Positions 10,660 to 21,089 are shown, counted from the first letter of the stretch. The stretch: 64,000 bases of DNA from Gordius sp. MW1 (GCA_964036665.1 OZ038526.1:19344001-19408000); one strand, 5' to 3'. Numbers and translations are program-made. The notes: generated from the letters alone by a model not told the origin.

Positions 10660-11184
10660 GAAAAATATAATTATAATTTATAACTAAAATTTGGCTTGTC
10701 AGCATCTTCTTCGTTTATTTGAGGTGTTGAGATAGTTTTTTAGATAAATAATTAAGAATTAAATTTTTTTCTTATTAAAATCCCACACTATAGACCGACA
10801 ATTTTGAATAAATTATGTAAGAATTAGTAGATTTTAACCCGCCATCACTAATTTTTGGCCCGTCAGTTGTTAAAATATAATTATTTAGCATTTGTAGGGT
10901 CTAGTTAAGAATAGTCAGTTACGATTTTTTTTGAAAAATAATGCACTCGAGTAGATAGGGAGTGTCACCTAACAATGGGAGTTAGATTTTCTTGATGTTT
11001 CACATAAACAATTTTAATACCGTAAATTATTAATTTAAATTAATGCGCATTTTAGTAAAAATACTGAGCATTATGAATTTAAATCTGAGCAACAATTTTA
11101 ACTTGCCACATTAATAAAATTCTGAGCACATTTTACTGAGCATTTTTTTAATTCATTACTAAGCATTTAAATAACATCCTAAAT
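10660..11184. other. AT-rich intergenic stretch
   Basis: No gene or clear repeat. The word GAGCATT/GAGCACATT recurs several times between 11060 and 11170. Confidence 0.3.
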
Positions 11185-11640
11185 TTAATATCCTAAACGT
11201 AATTCCTACAAATTAATATATACAACTAAATTTATTATGATTACGATAGTGAATAAAATATTTAAGCTCGAAATCTGGCTCTAGATGTAGATCTAATTTT
11301 TTCAATCTCATTTCTGCGAGAGGGATGAGAACAAAAACTTTCTCAAATTTTTTGCATCCCAAATTTAACTATATTTTTGAATAAATAATTTTATTTTGTT
11401 TTAAATTTGCACGTTTTTAAAAATGAAGAGCATAAATAAAGTCGGTTAATAACATGGCAACACCTAAATAAGAATTAATAAACAAATTAATATCTTTAAA
11501 CCAATTTCAAACGACATCAATCCTCATGGGCTTAACCAAGATTTGCTATAAGTCAGAGAATAAAAAGGTTGGTAAGATAAGCATGCACCTAGTCAGGATT
11601 GGAAATAGAGGGGGGAGACACTAATGCTTATGGGCAAAAT
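11185..11640 (+). repeat. Dispersed direct repeat, copy 2
   Basis: Matches 748-1240. It runs into a CATG-type MITE remnant (about 11582-11640, AGTCAGGATTGGAAATAGAG) at the same point as copy 1; here the MITE has lost its right end. Confidence 0.75.
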
Positions 11641-11860
11641 ATCAGGGCGTATCTCGAAGTCGATGCCTAGGGTCTCTCCAACCCCATACCTCTTCCCACC
11701 CCTCTATTCTTCTTATTAATATTGATTAAATAATCAGTGCGTATATCGAATTTAATGCCGCGTCCATTAATAATATCGGGGGAAAAATTACAAATATTGA
11801 TTAATAATAATCAGTGCGTATATCGAATTCAATCCCGCGTGCAATAATAATATCGGGTAA
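11640..11860 (+). repeat. Short tandem repeat of a TCAGTGCGTATATCGAAT unit
   Basis: The unit TCAGTGCGTATATCGAATT...ATAATATCGGG occurs at about 11732-11782 and 11811-11857. A diverged third copy (ATCAGGGCGTATCTCGAAGT) lies at about 11640. Non-coding. Confidence 0.6.
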
Positions 11861-11933
11861 TATCAATTAAAAATAAGCAATTAATAACCTTTCTCCCCCC
11901 TGTAAAATCAATACGTCATTATTGTAATAGGGG

Positions 11934-12616
11934 TAGAGGCCTGCACGGGTTCGGATTAAAAATTTTCGGGTTCGGGTTGAAAACTTTAGATGCTTTCGGG
12001 TCGGGTCGGGTTGGATTTATAGAGTCGGGTCAAAGGATGTGAATCTTACATTACAAAATAAACGAAACGTATTTGTTAAATTAATGCTATTATCTATAAT
12101 TTTTGTAAAACAATATCAAATTACATAACTAATTATAAACATTCATTCATATAATTAATTTCCTTTCCTATTTTTTTAATTCGTTTAATTTGGAGGCAAA
12201 TTTAAATTTAAAGCTGAATCACGAAGGTAAAATAATAACAAATGAGTATTTATTATTGTCTATAGTCTATAGAGTAAATATTTAACTACATAAAGATATA
12301 ATTAAATATTTAATTTAAAGTTGAATCACGAAAGGTAAAATTTTAACAAATGATTATTTAATTGTTTATAGTCTATAGAGCAAATTATAAATTTAACTAC
12401 ATAAAATATTCATGAATCAACAAAAAAGTAAGTTTTATTTATTATTATGTAGATCTAAAATTTTATACTTATTTTATTAACGCTTTCGGGTCGGGTCGGG
12501 TTTGGCTTGAAAATTTTAAAACGCTTTTGGGTCGGGTCGGGTTCGGGTTAAAAATTTAAAAACGCTTTCGGGTCGGGTCGGGTTCGGGTTGAAAAAAGTG
12601 ACTTTGCAGGCCTCTA
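11934..12616. mobile_element. hAT-type element with TAGAGGCCTGCA ends and GGGTCGGGTCGG tracts
   Basis: 683 bp. The left end is TAGAGGCCTGCACGGGTTCGG and the right end TTGCAGGCCTCTA. Flanks AATAGGGG and ATTAGGGG are a 7-of-8 match, as expected of an 8-bp duplication. Both subterminal zones are repeats of TCGGGTCGGG and TTCGGGTT in the same orientation; an internal direct repeat (AAGTTGAATCACGAA..., about 12210-12290 and 12310-12400) also occurs. No transposase seen. Confidence 0.75.
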
Positions 12617-12955
12617 ATTAGGGGGCGGGAGTGGAGGAGATGGTAGAGATGCATTAAGATCAGCCGCTGTGGAAAAAAATAATAATAGCGTCGCACTTAT
12701 AGGGAATATGTTCACTTTTTTACCATAGATATAAAATCTCAAATATCCCATAAGACTAAAATGTTGTGTTACAAAACATAATATTATTTACTAGGAAATT
12801 GGACTATATGCTTGTTTTATTCGTACCACCGAATATGACCGAGGCTATTATTATACAGAGCATAAATATTCTAAAATCTGAGCTTATTTCAAATGCTTAA
12901 ATTTTCTTTTTTGCATTTAGTTTTGTTGGCATGCTTTGGCGCGTACCCAGGATTC
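12617..12955. other. Intergenic stretch without a gene
   Basis: AT-rich with no recognised feature. Confidence 0.3.
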
Positions 12956-13486
12956 TCTCGAGGGGGGAGGGGACCAAGTTAATGGCGCCAGCTTTGTGAC
13001 TTGAAGGTTCGGGTTCAATCCCCGGAGAGGACAAAAAATTTTGTTTTAAATTAAATTAATATTTTGTTCTTGTTAATACCATTGATAATATGCCTTTTTG
13101 ACCTTCCGCTGGCTACTGACCATTGAAAAAAAAAGACCATTGGCCAAATAAATCGAAATTTTTAATTTTTCGTTTTTGAATAGGTTGACATTTATAATTA
13201 CCCTATGCCCTCCCCTACAAGAGCCTATGCCTCTACTGATATGGGTCCCTGTGCCCCTACAAAGACTTATGCCTGTAAGTGTGGGTTCGAATCCCGGAGA
13301 GTGCAAAATATTTGTATAAATAATTAACTAATCAGTTTGCATTTAATACCCCCCCCCCTATAGGCATTCTGGCCCCTTCCCACCTTTCTCGCCCATAAAT
13401 TGCATAGCAAATATGCTACTTTTATACATAGTATAGAAGAGTTCGCCCTTCCCTTCCCCCCTTCCCTTCCCCCTTTCCCTTCCCAC
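12956..13486 (+). repeat. Modular tRNA-like/CCAAT-hairpin repeat, left part
   Basis: An isolated unit of the family that fills 46-62 kb. In order: a tRNA-like segment (GCCAGCTTTGTGACTTGAAG, GGTTCAATCCCCGGAGAGGAC), TTGTTCTTGTTAATACCATT, the hairpin zone GACCATTG...GACCATTGGCC, TAATTACCCTATGCCCTCCC, CTGATATGGGTCCCTGTGCC, a second B-box-like GGTTCGAATCCCGGAGAG, then the palindrome ATTGCATAGCAAATATGC and a C-rich end. Its right end continues at 14643 after a hAT insertion. Confidence 0.75.
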
Positions 13487-14634
13487 TAGTGATGCGGAAA
13501 AACCGAGAAAAATCTCGGTCTCGTCTCGTCTCGTCTCGAAAAACCGAGACGAGACGAGACGAGAATTTGAAAAATGGAGTCGAGATCGAGACGAGAATTT
13601 TGATGTCGAGACGAGACGATACGAGATTTTCTCGGCGAGATCTCGACTTTTTATTGATCGTTAGATTTTAGTAAATTATTGTGTATTTTAATTTACATTT
13701 AAGGTATTAAGTGTAAATCAATATGTATGGAATATATTTAATATTAAAAAAATTCACAAGTGTAGTAAATATTATATATTTTTGCAAAAAAAATAAAATT
13801 TGGCAATCATTTACCTAAGTATGGTTGATTTTTGTCATACATTTAAATACGTACTCTTTAATTTAAAGTTTAAAACCTTATGTTCTTAATTCTATAAAAA
13901 TGCTGCTTTTATTGTTGTTTTACAACGTTTTAATTTCTGCAACTAGTTATCAATTCTATAAATAATAATAACATCATTAAATGTCACTCACATAAACATG
14001 CAATAAACACTATGGGCTATAACTGATGATGGTTATATTAATGGACTTAAACGTTTGCCTTAAATATGTTAAGGTCTACTTTGAATCATTAGCAAAGGTT
14101 AATAAAGGGTCTCATTTTGCTCACTTATGCAACTATATCAACTATAAGCGAACTTATAATTTTCGAAGTCCATTTATAGTTGACAGACACAGTGAATTTG
14201 ATGCAAATATTATAATTTGCTAGAACAATAAAATTTAATCTTTTATATTTCAAATTTATTTATAGTTTTTTTAGTCTGCACTTTTTATAGAAAATGTTAT
14301 CTTTATGAGTTAATTCATATCTTTATATTGTCAATGAGATGTCGTATCCCGCTAAATCTTTAAAAAGTTTGTGTATTAAAGTTTTTCCAAAAATATAAAA
14401 TTTGCCATTTGGATTTTTGAACACTTATTTATATTTTTAATAAAATAGGAGAAATTTTTATTCCGTATATATTTTTTTTTAAAAGTCGAGACGAGACGAG
14501 AATTCTCGTCGAGACGAGACGAGACCGAGATTTTTCTAGACCGAGACGAGACGAGATCGAGATTTTCCTAATCGCTCCCGAGACGAGACGAGATTTTGTA
14601 TTCGAGACCGAGACGAGACGAGATCGAAACACTA
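13487..14634. mobile_element. hAT-type element with GAGACGAGAC satellite ends
   Basis: 1148 bp. Ends TAGTGATGCGG and CGAAACACTA with exact 8-bp duplications CTTCCCAC at 13479-13486 and 14635-14642. Both subterminal zones are dense tandem GACGA/TCGTC words in opposite orientation, so the tips could pair as a long stem; the interior is AT-rich with no recognisable transposase. It lies inside the C-rich end of a modular repeat. Copies of that repeat at about 46290 and 60777 have one CTTCCCAC (reverse strand) and no insert, giving empty sites. Confidence 0.85.
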
Positions 14635-14642
14635 CTTCCCAC

Positions 14643-14670
14643 CAGGGCCGAAGGCCCGAGTTTTTTATTT
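14643..14670 (+). repeat. Modular repeat, right end (GGGCCGAAGGCCC hairpin)
   Basis: CAGGGCCGAAGGCCCGAG is the reverse of the GGGCCTTCGGCCC tip at 46271 and 60767. It completes the unit split by the hAT at 13487-14634. Confidence 0.75.
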
Positions 14671-14734
14671 TTAGAATTGATTTGTACATTTTGCTACCTC
14701 TAGCGAAATATAAATTTTTGCCTAAAAAGTTAAT

Positions 14735-14989
14735 TTGTCTGACCTCAACCGGCCAAATATTTTTTTAAACTGCTTATTGCTTAAACATTTATCAAAATTA
14801 ACCCTACAACCTAGTCACTCCCCCCTCTCCTTCCATTTTTGCCGTACGCGCCCTTACGCCCTTCGACTACCACCTCCCCTCACACCTACACAAACGGCTG
14901 CCGAACTCATCGATAAAATCGCGCACTTACGGGAATTTCTTCTAAAGAGGGTAATAAAATGTCCCGTCGTCTGTAAAATTTCCCATTAG
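14735..14989 (+). CDS. Unrecognised open frame, possible exon
   Basis: 84 codons. The N-terminal half is Pro/Ser-rich low complexity. The stretch TPTQTAAELIDKIAHLREFL is amphipathic and protein-like, and a GT donor candidate (AAGAGG|GTAATA) follows it at about 14949. A polypyrimidine acceptor candidate (CAACCTAG) lies at about 14812. Could be a single exon of an unseen gene, but nothing supports it beyond composition. Confidence 0.2.
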   Translation: MSDLNRPNIFLNCLLLKHLSKLTLQPSHSPLSFHFCRTRPYALRLPPPLTPTQTAAELIDKIAHLREFLLKRVIKCPVVCKISH

Positions 14990-15542
14990 CAAACACTTAA
15001 AAGTAGAGTTATAGGTTTTTGAGAATGTACGAAAGTTTTAATGATTCTTCATAATTTTATTGTAATTTGTTTAATTTATTTTTAAAATATATATTAGAAT
15101 TCCTCAATATTTAACTAGTTATTTGGTGTCACATATTTATTATCCTTTCTGCCTAAATATTTTAACCCTCCATTGGTCAAAAATTGCTAACATAAAAACG
15201 GCGGGTAGGAAGGCAAAAACCTATTAGGCATATTAGAAAGCTATTAATACGGCAGAAAATAAATAAAGCAGATTTAAAATGCAGCCATAACATTATAACA
15301 GCAGTCCAAAATGAATTTGTATGAGCGCGATCCGAGGTCAAAAGCCTTTTTATTTTTGCGCCCTACTTGAGTCCGGCGCAACAACTTTCGAAAATCTCAA
15401 TGTTATTTTGTAAACATTTATTAGCATTTGCATGTCTCCCCAACCTTCCCAAACATTATCACCTTTTATTGATTTTAAAAACTGAGATGTACCGTTTTAT
15501 AAACTTAGTTATTTAAAGGGTGATCGGAATTTAAAAAACATT
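14990..15542. other. Intergenic stretch without a gene
   Basis: AT-rich with no recognised repeat or coding frame. Confidence 0.3.
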
Positions 15543-15902
15543 GGCCGTGTCGTATAAGTACACGTTAAAGGAGAAGTCTAATTTAGTATAACTTTTATTG
15601 TAAAATCATTTTCTACAGAATATATTATTGCTATAATTATATGTATTTTGTAAGCCATCCGAGTTGGTAATAACCATATGTTTTTGTGATTAACTTTTTT
15701 AATTTTTAATTATTCTTTTGCTCCGTAGTTTCCCCCCCCCCGTCCCTAGCTAGTTATCAATAAAGTTTAGTTAAAAACATATAATTCTCCTAATCTATAA
15801 TATATCATTAATCATATCAATTCTGATCACATCTAGCTCAAGCTAATCATTGATTCCTTACATATCATCACATATTAGATTATTTTTTCAAGTATTTATA
15901 AA

Positions 15903-15920
15903 TGGCGCCGGAGAAATTCA
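15903..15920 (+). other. Primer-binding site of the LTR element
   Basis: TGGCGCC directly after the 5' LTR complements the 3' CCA end of a tRNA. The first seven bases match Lys-tRNA-primed elements, but the rest is not diagnostic. Confidence 0.55.
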
Positions 15921-16149
15921 AAATAATTACAAGGAATAATTTATAATTATGCATAGATGATATAATGAAGAAGGATACGAATTCATAATCTTTAAGTTAA
16001 AAGCTATAAAAAGGGATAATAAGATAAAGCAGCAACATTATAATTGAGCCTTAATTTTAATGGTAAATTATGTACTAAATTTAATTTCTTAAAAACTTAT
16101 TATGTTAATTCCATAAGAAAAAAACATTCAATGGACCCCTATTTCAATA

Positions 16150-17389
16150 GTGAGGAGAAAGTTCGGTAGAGTGCAACACATGTTGCATTATTTTATCGAT
16201 TTTTTGCTTCTGATGAATTATATAATATTCATTAAGTAGAACTTTTTTTCCTCTACAAAACTGTGCCAATTTTTTATTACTTTCGCGAGTCAAAATGGAG
16301 TATCCATACTGCAAAAATCAACATTTTCGACACCTGCTGTTCTTCGCCTTTCATCGTGGTTAAAACGCTGTTGAAACCGCCCGAGACATTTGTAAAGTAT
16401 ACGGAGAAGGTGTAATAGTTAAGTCTACAGCACAAAAATGGTTCACAAAGTTCAAAAATGGCGATTTTGACATCGCTGACAAGCCTCGTGCGGAAGACCC
16501 TCATAATTGATGAAGAGTGTCTCAAAGCACTTTTGAAGGAGGACGGTCGCCAAAGTCGTGAATTGGCGGAAATAATGAAGTTCGATCAGAAAACCATCCT
16601 AAATCATCTTCATTCGATGGGATTTGCCGAAAAATTGGGAGCTTGGATCCCTGACGGGCTAAACGAAAGCCACAAAGAAAATCGCCTTCAAATTGCTTCT
16701 CAACATCTCGCCCGTCATCGAGCAACCCACGGTCTTAAACAGCGCTTTTTGTACTGAATCGTCACGGGAGATGAAAAATGGTGTTTGTACTTAAATTTGA
16801 ATCAAAGAAAGGAGTGGGTGGCTCATGGAGCGATTCCAACGAGCAAGCCTCACCTCCATCCATAAAAACCATGATCTGCGTTTGGTGGGACTGGGAGGGC
16901 ATTCTGCATTGGGAACTTCTGGAAAGGAATGCCACGGTCAACAAGGAGCTCTATATATCCCAGCTACACCGCGTGAATGAGGTCATTTGACTCAAAAGAC
17001 CCCATCGACAAGGCCAGACCATACTCCTTAACGACAATGCAAGGCCCCATGTTGCTCAAGTCGTAAAAACCGCACTCCAAGAGCTCGAATGGGAGGTCCT
17101 TTAGCATCCGCCATATTCGGACCTTTCACCGACGGATTACCATCTTTCCGCTCTCTCTCGAACCATATGAGGGGCGTTACCTTGGACAATGTAGAGGGTT
17201 TTAAAAACGGGCTCAACAACTTCTTCGATACCAGATCGGTCGATTTTTGGCGTAATGGCATCGAAAAATTGGTCAAAAGGTGGCAGGAGGTCGTAAACAG
17301 CAACGGCGAATATATCATTAAATAAGTTATTAACACTAAATTATTGTTAAATAAAAGACTTTGATAAAAACTCTACGAACTTCCTCAAC
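16150..17389 (+). mobile_element. Mariner DNA transposon, broken
   Basis: About 1240 bp with imperfect inverted ends (GTGAGGAGAAAGTTCGGTAGAG; CTCTACGAACTTCCTCAAC). The transposase runs from about 16290 to 17323 and shows mariner landmarks: WFTKFKNGDFDIADKPR in the DNA-binding half, VTGDEKW (first catalytic Asp), LNDNARPHVAQ (second Asp) and, in yet another frame, DLSPTDYHL (third Asp, the D34D position), then FWRNGIEKLVKRWQEV. These lie in different frames: there are several frameshifts and a TGA just before IVTGDEKW, so it is inactive. Full-length mariner transposases have about 345 residues, and the span here is nearly complete. It lies in the internal region of an LTR fossil. Confidence 0.9.
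16458..16757 (+). pseudogene. Mariner transposase, N-terminal half
   Basis: The longest intact piece of the broken mariner reading frame. It includes the second helix-turn-helix region (LKEDGRQSRELAEIMKFDQK, HLHSMGFAEKLGAWIPDGLN), typical of mariner/Tc1 paired-like DNA-binding domains. It ends at a TGA just before the first catalytic motif. The start codon given is only the first Met in this frame; the true N-terminus lies upstream in other frames. Confidence 0.75.
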
Positions 17390-17527
17390 TGAGTTGAAGG
17401 CATATAGTTCACAGTGCAGGGATATTCTAACTTGTTTATCTTGATTTAAAGAGCGGGGAGGATAAGAAAATAATTCCCACAAGCCATAAACTAGGTAACT
17501 CAAGAAATAACGTTTGCCATGAACAAC

Positions 17528-17749
17528 TCAATCCTTCAGATTTAAAAAGGCATGTGTTAATCCAACTCCTGGAACTAGCTTCCACAGAACCCACTTTGCT
17601 ACGTACTCACCCTCATATCCTCCATATTTTCCTCCCCACCTCACCTTCACAGCTAGTCCACCAAGCTGCTTCATGATCTTATTGAATGTTACACATTGTT
17701 GATGGAGCACATGAGAATGTTCAAGAGCAAAATCAGATAGAGCCTTCAA
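17528..17749 (-). CDS. Unrecognised antisense open frame inside the LTR element
   Basis: 73 codons on the strand opposite the LTR element, just before its polypurine tract. The translation (ALEHSHVLHQQCVTFNKIM, QLGGLAVKVRWGGKYGG, VLWKLVPGVGLTHAFLNLK) looks like folded protein rather than chance, and composition is less AT-rich than around it. It could be a captured host fragment or part of an unknown mobile-element protein. Family not recognised. Confidence 0.3.
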   Translation of the reverse strand: MKALSDFALEHSHVLHQQCVTFNKIMKQLGGLAVKVRWGGKYGGYEGEYVAKWVLWKLVPGVGLTHAFLNLKD

Positions 17750-18062
17750 TTTTTTAAAGGGAAAGATGTCGTATACGTGTATACGTGAAAGGAGAATAGT
17801 TTAATATAGTATAACTTTTATTGTAAAATCATTTTCTACAGATTATATTATTGCTATAATTATATGTATTAATATTGTAAGCCAAAACCCGAGTTGATAA
17901 TACCTTATGTTTTTGTGATTATCTTTCATTTTTAATTATTCTTTTGTTCTGTAGTTTCTCCATACCGTCCCTAGCTAGTTATCAATAAAGTTTAGTTAAA
18001 AACATATAATTCTCCTAATCTACATTATATCATTAATCATATCAATTCTGATCACATCTAGC

Positions 18063-18339
18063 CAGGGTTTTTTTCAGAAAAAATGCTCCGGGGGGGGGGG
18101 GGGTATTTTCAACTTCCGGGGGGGGGGGTAAAAAAATTTTAATTGCTAAACCATTTTGTATAATATTTACTGATTTTTATTGGTGATATAAGTGATATAT
18201 ATATAGATACATACACGCATAATCATTAAATAATTTATGACTTCATGATGGAACTTGAGTTCATGCTTCCTTCAATCAAAACTCTCCGGGGGGGGGTATT
18301 TGAAATTGCCCGGGTGGCTCCCCCCTGAAAGAAACCCTG
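18063..18339. mobile_element. hAT MITE in the 3' LTR
   Basis: 277 bp with terminal inverted repeats CAGGGTTTTTTTCAG and CTGAAAGAAACCCTG and exact 8-bp duplications CATCTAGC at 18055-18062 and 18340-18347. The 5' LTR has one CATCTAGC at 15830-15837 with no insert. Both subterminal zones carry CTCCGGGGGG/ACTTCCGGGGGG runs. Non-coding. Confidence 0.93.
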
Positions 18340-18422
18340 CATCTAGCTCTTGCTAATCATTAATTCCTTAGAGTATATTATATCATCAGATTAGATTTAT
18401 TCCTTAGGAATTTATAAGGCCG

Positions 18423-18828
18423 CAAGCCCAATTTTCAGTACAACGACAGATATACTTCTGTTCTTAGCTTAAAGCCACAAAGGTAAGCCTAGATTAGCAG
18501 TCTCCCGACCCTCAAACATAATAGTTCTTATCATTTCACCCCCGCTTAAGTTGCATAGCAAATAAACTGCTTTTCTACGAAATTTGGAGAGCCTAGAAGG
18601 CTTAACAAAAATAAAACAAGCCATGGGACCTAGCGTGGCCTGAAGGATTTATTTCATGGCGGAGGGGCGGATTCTATTTCAGGTAGGGGCGGAGCTCCTA
18701 CCGGGGTGGTTACAACTAAAACTTAATTTATTAATCTAGATTATATCAAACGCCATTATGAGAATATAAGGTAATATGATTTAATATGTATTTATAACTT
18801 TAATGCCATTATATTTTATATAGATTCA
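18423..18828. other. Intergenic with short repeat fragments
   Basis: Holds a TTGCATAGCAAAT word (about 18552), as in the modular repeats, and a GC-rich patch GGGGCGGAGCTCCTACCGG (about 18685). No gene. Confidence 0.35.
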
Positions 18829-18836
18829 CGGGCGTA

Positions 18837-18986
18837 GCCAGCATTGGATTAGAGGCAATAGTGATTTAGGGTAAGGCAAATGATCATTTTTTTAAAATTT
18901 TGGCCAATATTTTAATGAATTTCAACAAATTTTTGGATTAGAGGGGGGCAGCCGCCCCTCCATGCCCTCCCTTGGCTACGTCGATG
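18837..18986 (+). mobile_element. hAT-type MITE, CATGGGCGTAGCC family (copy D)
   Basis: 150 bp, ends CACGGGCGTAGCC and GGCTACGTCGATG, exact 8-bp duplication TATAGATT at 18829-18836 and 18987-18994. Family interior present (GCAATAGTGATTTAGGG, GGGGGGCAGCCGCCCC). Confidence 0.9.
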
Positions 18987-19241
18987 TATAGATTGTTTGT
19001 GAATTAAAATGCATATAATACAATCTAACATAATCTTAACCATTGCTTTATGCTAAAATATAAATCGTTGATTTTTCTAAAATACTTTTAGGGCTCTCAA
19101 ACTTATGCTAAGAAAACATTTAATATGAAGATTCAATGACTATGCTTGCAAATAGTTTGTATCAACATATATTGTTACCAGGCCTAGGCTATGTATTCTC
19201 GATTCAAAGTGCTAAATAACAAATCATAAAAACGCATCTTA

Positions 19242-20573
19242 GGGCTTGTCTTAATATCGGATTTTATTTTTGTCCATATATCGGATCGTTGTTCATACTT
19301 CAATCTCGAATATTATCATTTAATTTACTTAGTTGATTATTAAAAACAAGTAGTAGAAAGAAAAATATGATATATTTGGAGAATATAATCACATTTTTGA
19401 TGATATTAATAGTAGTGAGCAAAATTTTTTTCAACTTGAATGTTTCCTTCAACATTCTATTACTTAGTAAAATTGTTAAAGATATATAGCATTATAAATT
19501 CAAAGTTAATCCACCAGTATAGTTTTAAATTTTCAAGGAGTGCAATAGCATTATTGAAGAAGTTTTGGTGCTATAGTTAAGGTCAATTCACATCATTGTG
19601 CAGTGTCAAATTGAATTAGAGTATAATAATTTATATTATAGTATTTCCATTTAGAAAGTGTCACAAAGCTGAGAAGAGGAGCATTCCTACACAATATACA
19701 TATAGGCAAGTAGCAGATAAGTTGCACTCCTTTACAAGAGGCAAGATCACTTTCAAACACCTATTGAAAATTCCAAGCTAAGAAATTTATATTCAAATTA
19801 TTTTAATTTGCCTTGATGTTTCTTATTTTTATGATTTGAATAAAATTTACGTTGTCTACTATTAATTTAAATGTGCAACAAGATAGACTTAATAATTTTA
19901 ATAGATTATTAAAATATTGGCTAATAATATATATGTACAAACAAAGTTTTTTGTCATTACATCAAGATAATGAAAATCTGGCAAAATAGATTTAAATAAT
20001 AATAAACAAGATCATCTTCTTTTAAACATTTAGCCTCTTCTATATCAATCAGTCTATTAAGTTGAACAAACAGATTTCTTTTGTTACAAGGTCTATTTTC
20101 TTTATCAAGATCATCTAAGGTACTTGGGGTGGGAGTTTCATCAAAAACCTTTTCCACAAACATGATGTCATTCATTTTAAAAGTTTCCCCCTGTAGTCCC
20201 TGATTTTAGTGTTTTCCACCTTGATTTGCAACTTATAAACAGCTATATATAATATAATGTTTAAATACCAGGCATATTACAATCTCTGGCTAAATTATCA
20301 CAACATTTTTTCATCTCAAACTCAATCATACCTTCACACCACATAATTTTATTCTTTTCAACGCTTTTGATCAAATATAAACTTTGCTGATACCTAAATA
20401 CTCAAAATTCATATATCATTTAAGCTTACGAAAAATGTTGCATCCTACAAAATCGCTGTTATGTTATGCGTCTAAAATCAAATCTGCTGTAAATCGGATA
20501 TTAAGACACGGCTATGTTAAAACACGTATGACGATTTTTGCTGCGCGTTAAAATCCGATATTAAGACAAGCCC
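19242..20573. mobile_element. PIF/Harbinger-like DNA transposon
   Basis: 1332 bp with terminal inverted repeats GGGCTTGTCTTAATATCGGA and its complement, flanked by TTA at 19239-19241 and 20574-20576. The 3-bp TTA duplication and GGG-start ends suggest PIF/Harbinger. The matching host unit at 27.7 kb has the site empty. A minus-strand frame at 19957-20175 (QLNRLIDIEEAKCLKEDD) is charged and helical, like the C-terminal part of the Myb-like accessory protein of Harbinger elements, but this is weak. No DDE transposase seen. Confidence 0.75.
19957..20175 (-). CDS. Small charged open frame in the Harbinger-like element
   Basis: 72 codons, acidic N-terminal half (DETPTPSTLDDLDKENR) and a helical stretch LNRLIDIEEAKCLKEDD. 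It could be the remnant of a Myb/SANT-like accessory protein, which in PIF/Harbinger elements often ends in such a helix. Only inferred. Confidence 0.25.
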   Translation of the reverse strand: MNDIMFVEKVFDETPTPSTLDDLDKENRPCNKRNLFVQLNRLIDIEEAKCLKEDDLVYYYLNLFCQIFIILM

Positions 20574-20841
20574 TTAAACGTTCCATTCCCGAGCGCAATC
20601 ATCGCGTTCGTTAATTTGTATGTTATTGTTTACAAAAACACGCCTTGCACTTCATTTTTTAAATCTGCCTTTTTTGAATATTTACAATCCACATAATATC
20701 AAATATTATTTTCAAACCTTTTGTGATTTTCTGATATAATCATAATGGTATGATAGATATGTTAAATATTTTCCTAGGGTAAAATATTTGAAAAATATTT
20801 TTTCTGTGTTTGCCAACTTTCATATATCAACTTCAGTGAAT

Positions 20842-21082
20842 CGGGGTCAAAGTCGCAGAAAAAAAGCAGCAGAATTGGTCAGAACTGGTCAGATCAAGAT
20901 TTTAGATAATCAATATATTAGAATTAAATCTCAAATGGGGAAGGGATTTTATGTGCATCTAGCCCTAACCCTAACCCGAACCTAAAACGCTGACCTAAAA
21001 CACTAACCCTAACCCTCCTGACCAATCTTGATCTGACCAGTTCTGACCAATTCTGCTGCTTTTTTCTGCGACTTTGACCGGT
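20842..21082. repeat. MITE with about 60-bp inverted repeats and a telomere-like core
   Basis: The left arm starts CGGGGTCAAAGTCGCAGAA and reaches TCAGATCAAGATT; the right arm is the inverted complement (AATCTTGATCTGACCAG...CTGCGACTTTGACCGG). Between them lies a core with AAATCTCAAATGGGG, short CCCTAA runs (about 20961-20976, 21001-21014) and CGCTGACCTAAAACACT. The core is shared with the unrelated-ended element at 37657-37875. A 65-codon frame across it is incidental. Confidence 0.8.
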
Positions 21083-21089
21083 TCCCGCT

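Larger units (their letters stand above)
15548..18417 (+). mobile_element. Old LTR retrotransposon, internally reduced
   Basis: Two related LTRs of about 355-366 bp (15548-15901; 17767-18417 with a later insert) begin TGTCGTATA and end TTTATAA. They are flanked by a 5-bp duplication GGCCG (15543-15547, 18418-18422). One base after the 5' LTR is TGGCGCC, the usual start of a tRNA primer-binding site (about 15903). A purine-rich AAAGGGAAAGA lies just before the 3' LTR. The internal part, without the mariner, is only about 620 bp and shows no gag or pol, so this is a reduced, non-autonomous fossil. Superfamily not assignable. The two LTRs have drifted noticeably, which suggests moderate age; it is older than both of its inserts. 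Confidence 0.8.
19180..20720 (+). repeat. Shared host repeat unit, copy 1 (split by a Harbinger-like element)
   Basis: The parts 19180-19241 and 20577-20720 together match 27265-27346 plus 27630-27775 on the other strand. Shared words: CCTAGGCTATGTATTCTCGA, ATTCCCGAGCGCAATCATCG, TATGTTATTGTTTACAAA, CACTTCATTTTTTAAATCTG. The unit without inserts is about 220 bp. Nature unknown. Confidence 0.8.

Noticed and set aside
13489-13671. 60-codon Arg/Ser/Glu-rich frame
   Set aside because: It is the translation of the GACGAGAC satellite tip of a hAT element.
14643-14670. Helitron 3' end (hairpin near the tip)
   Set aside because: A GGGCCGAAGGCCC stem exists, but no CTRR end follows and no TC-start partner or AT-target insertion was seen.
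20955-21020. Internal telomere or telomere-addition site
   Set aside because: Only two to three CCCTAA words, within a core shared between two small elements.
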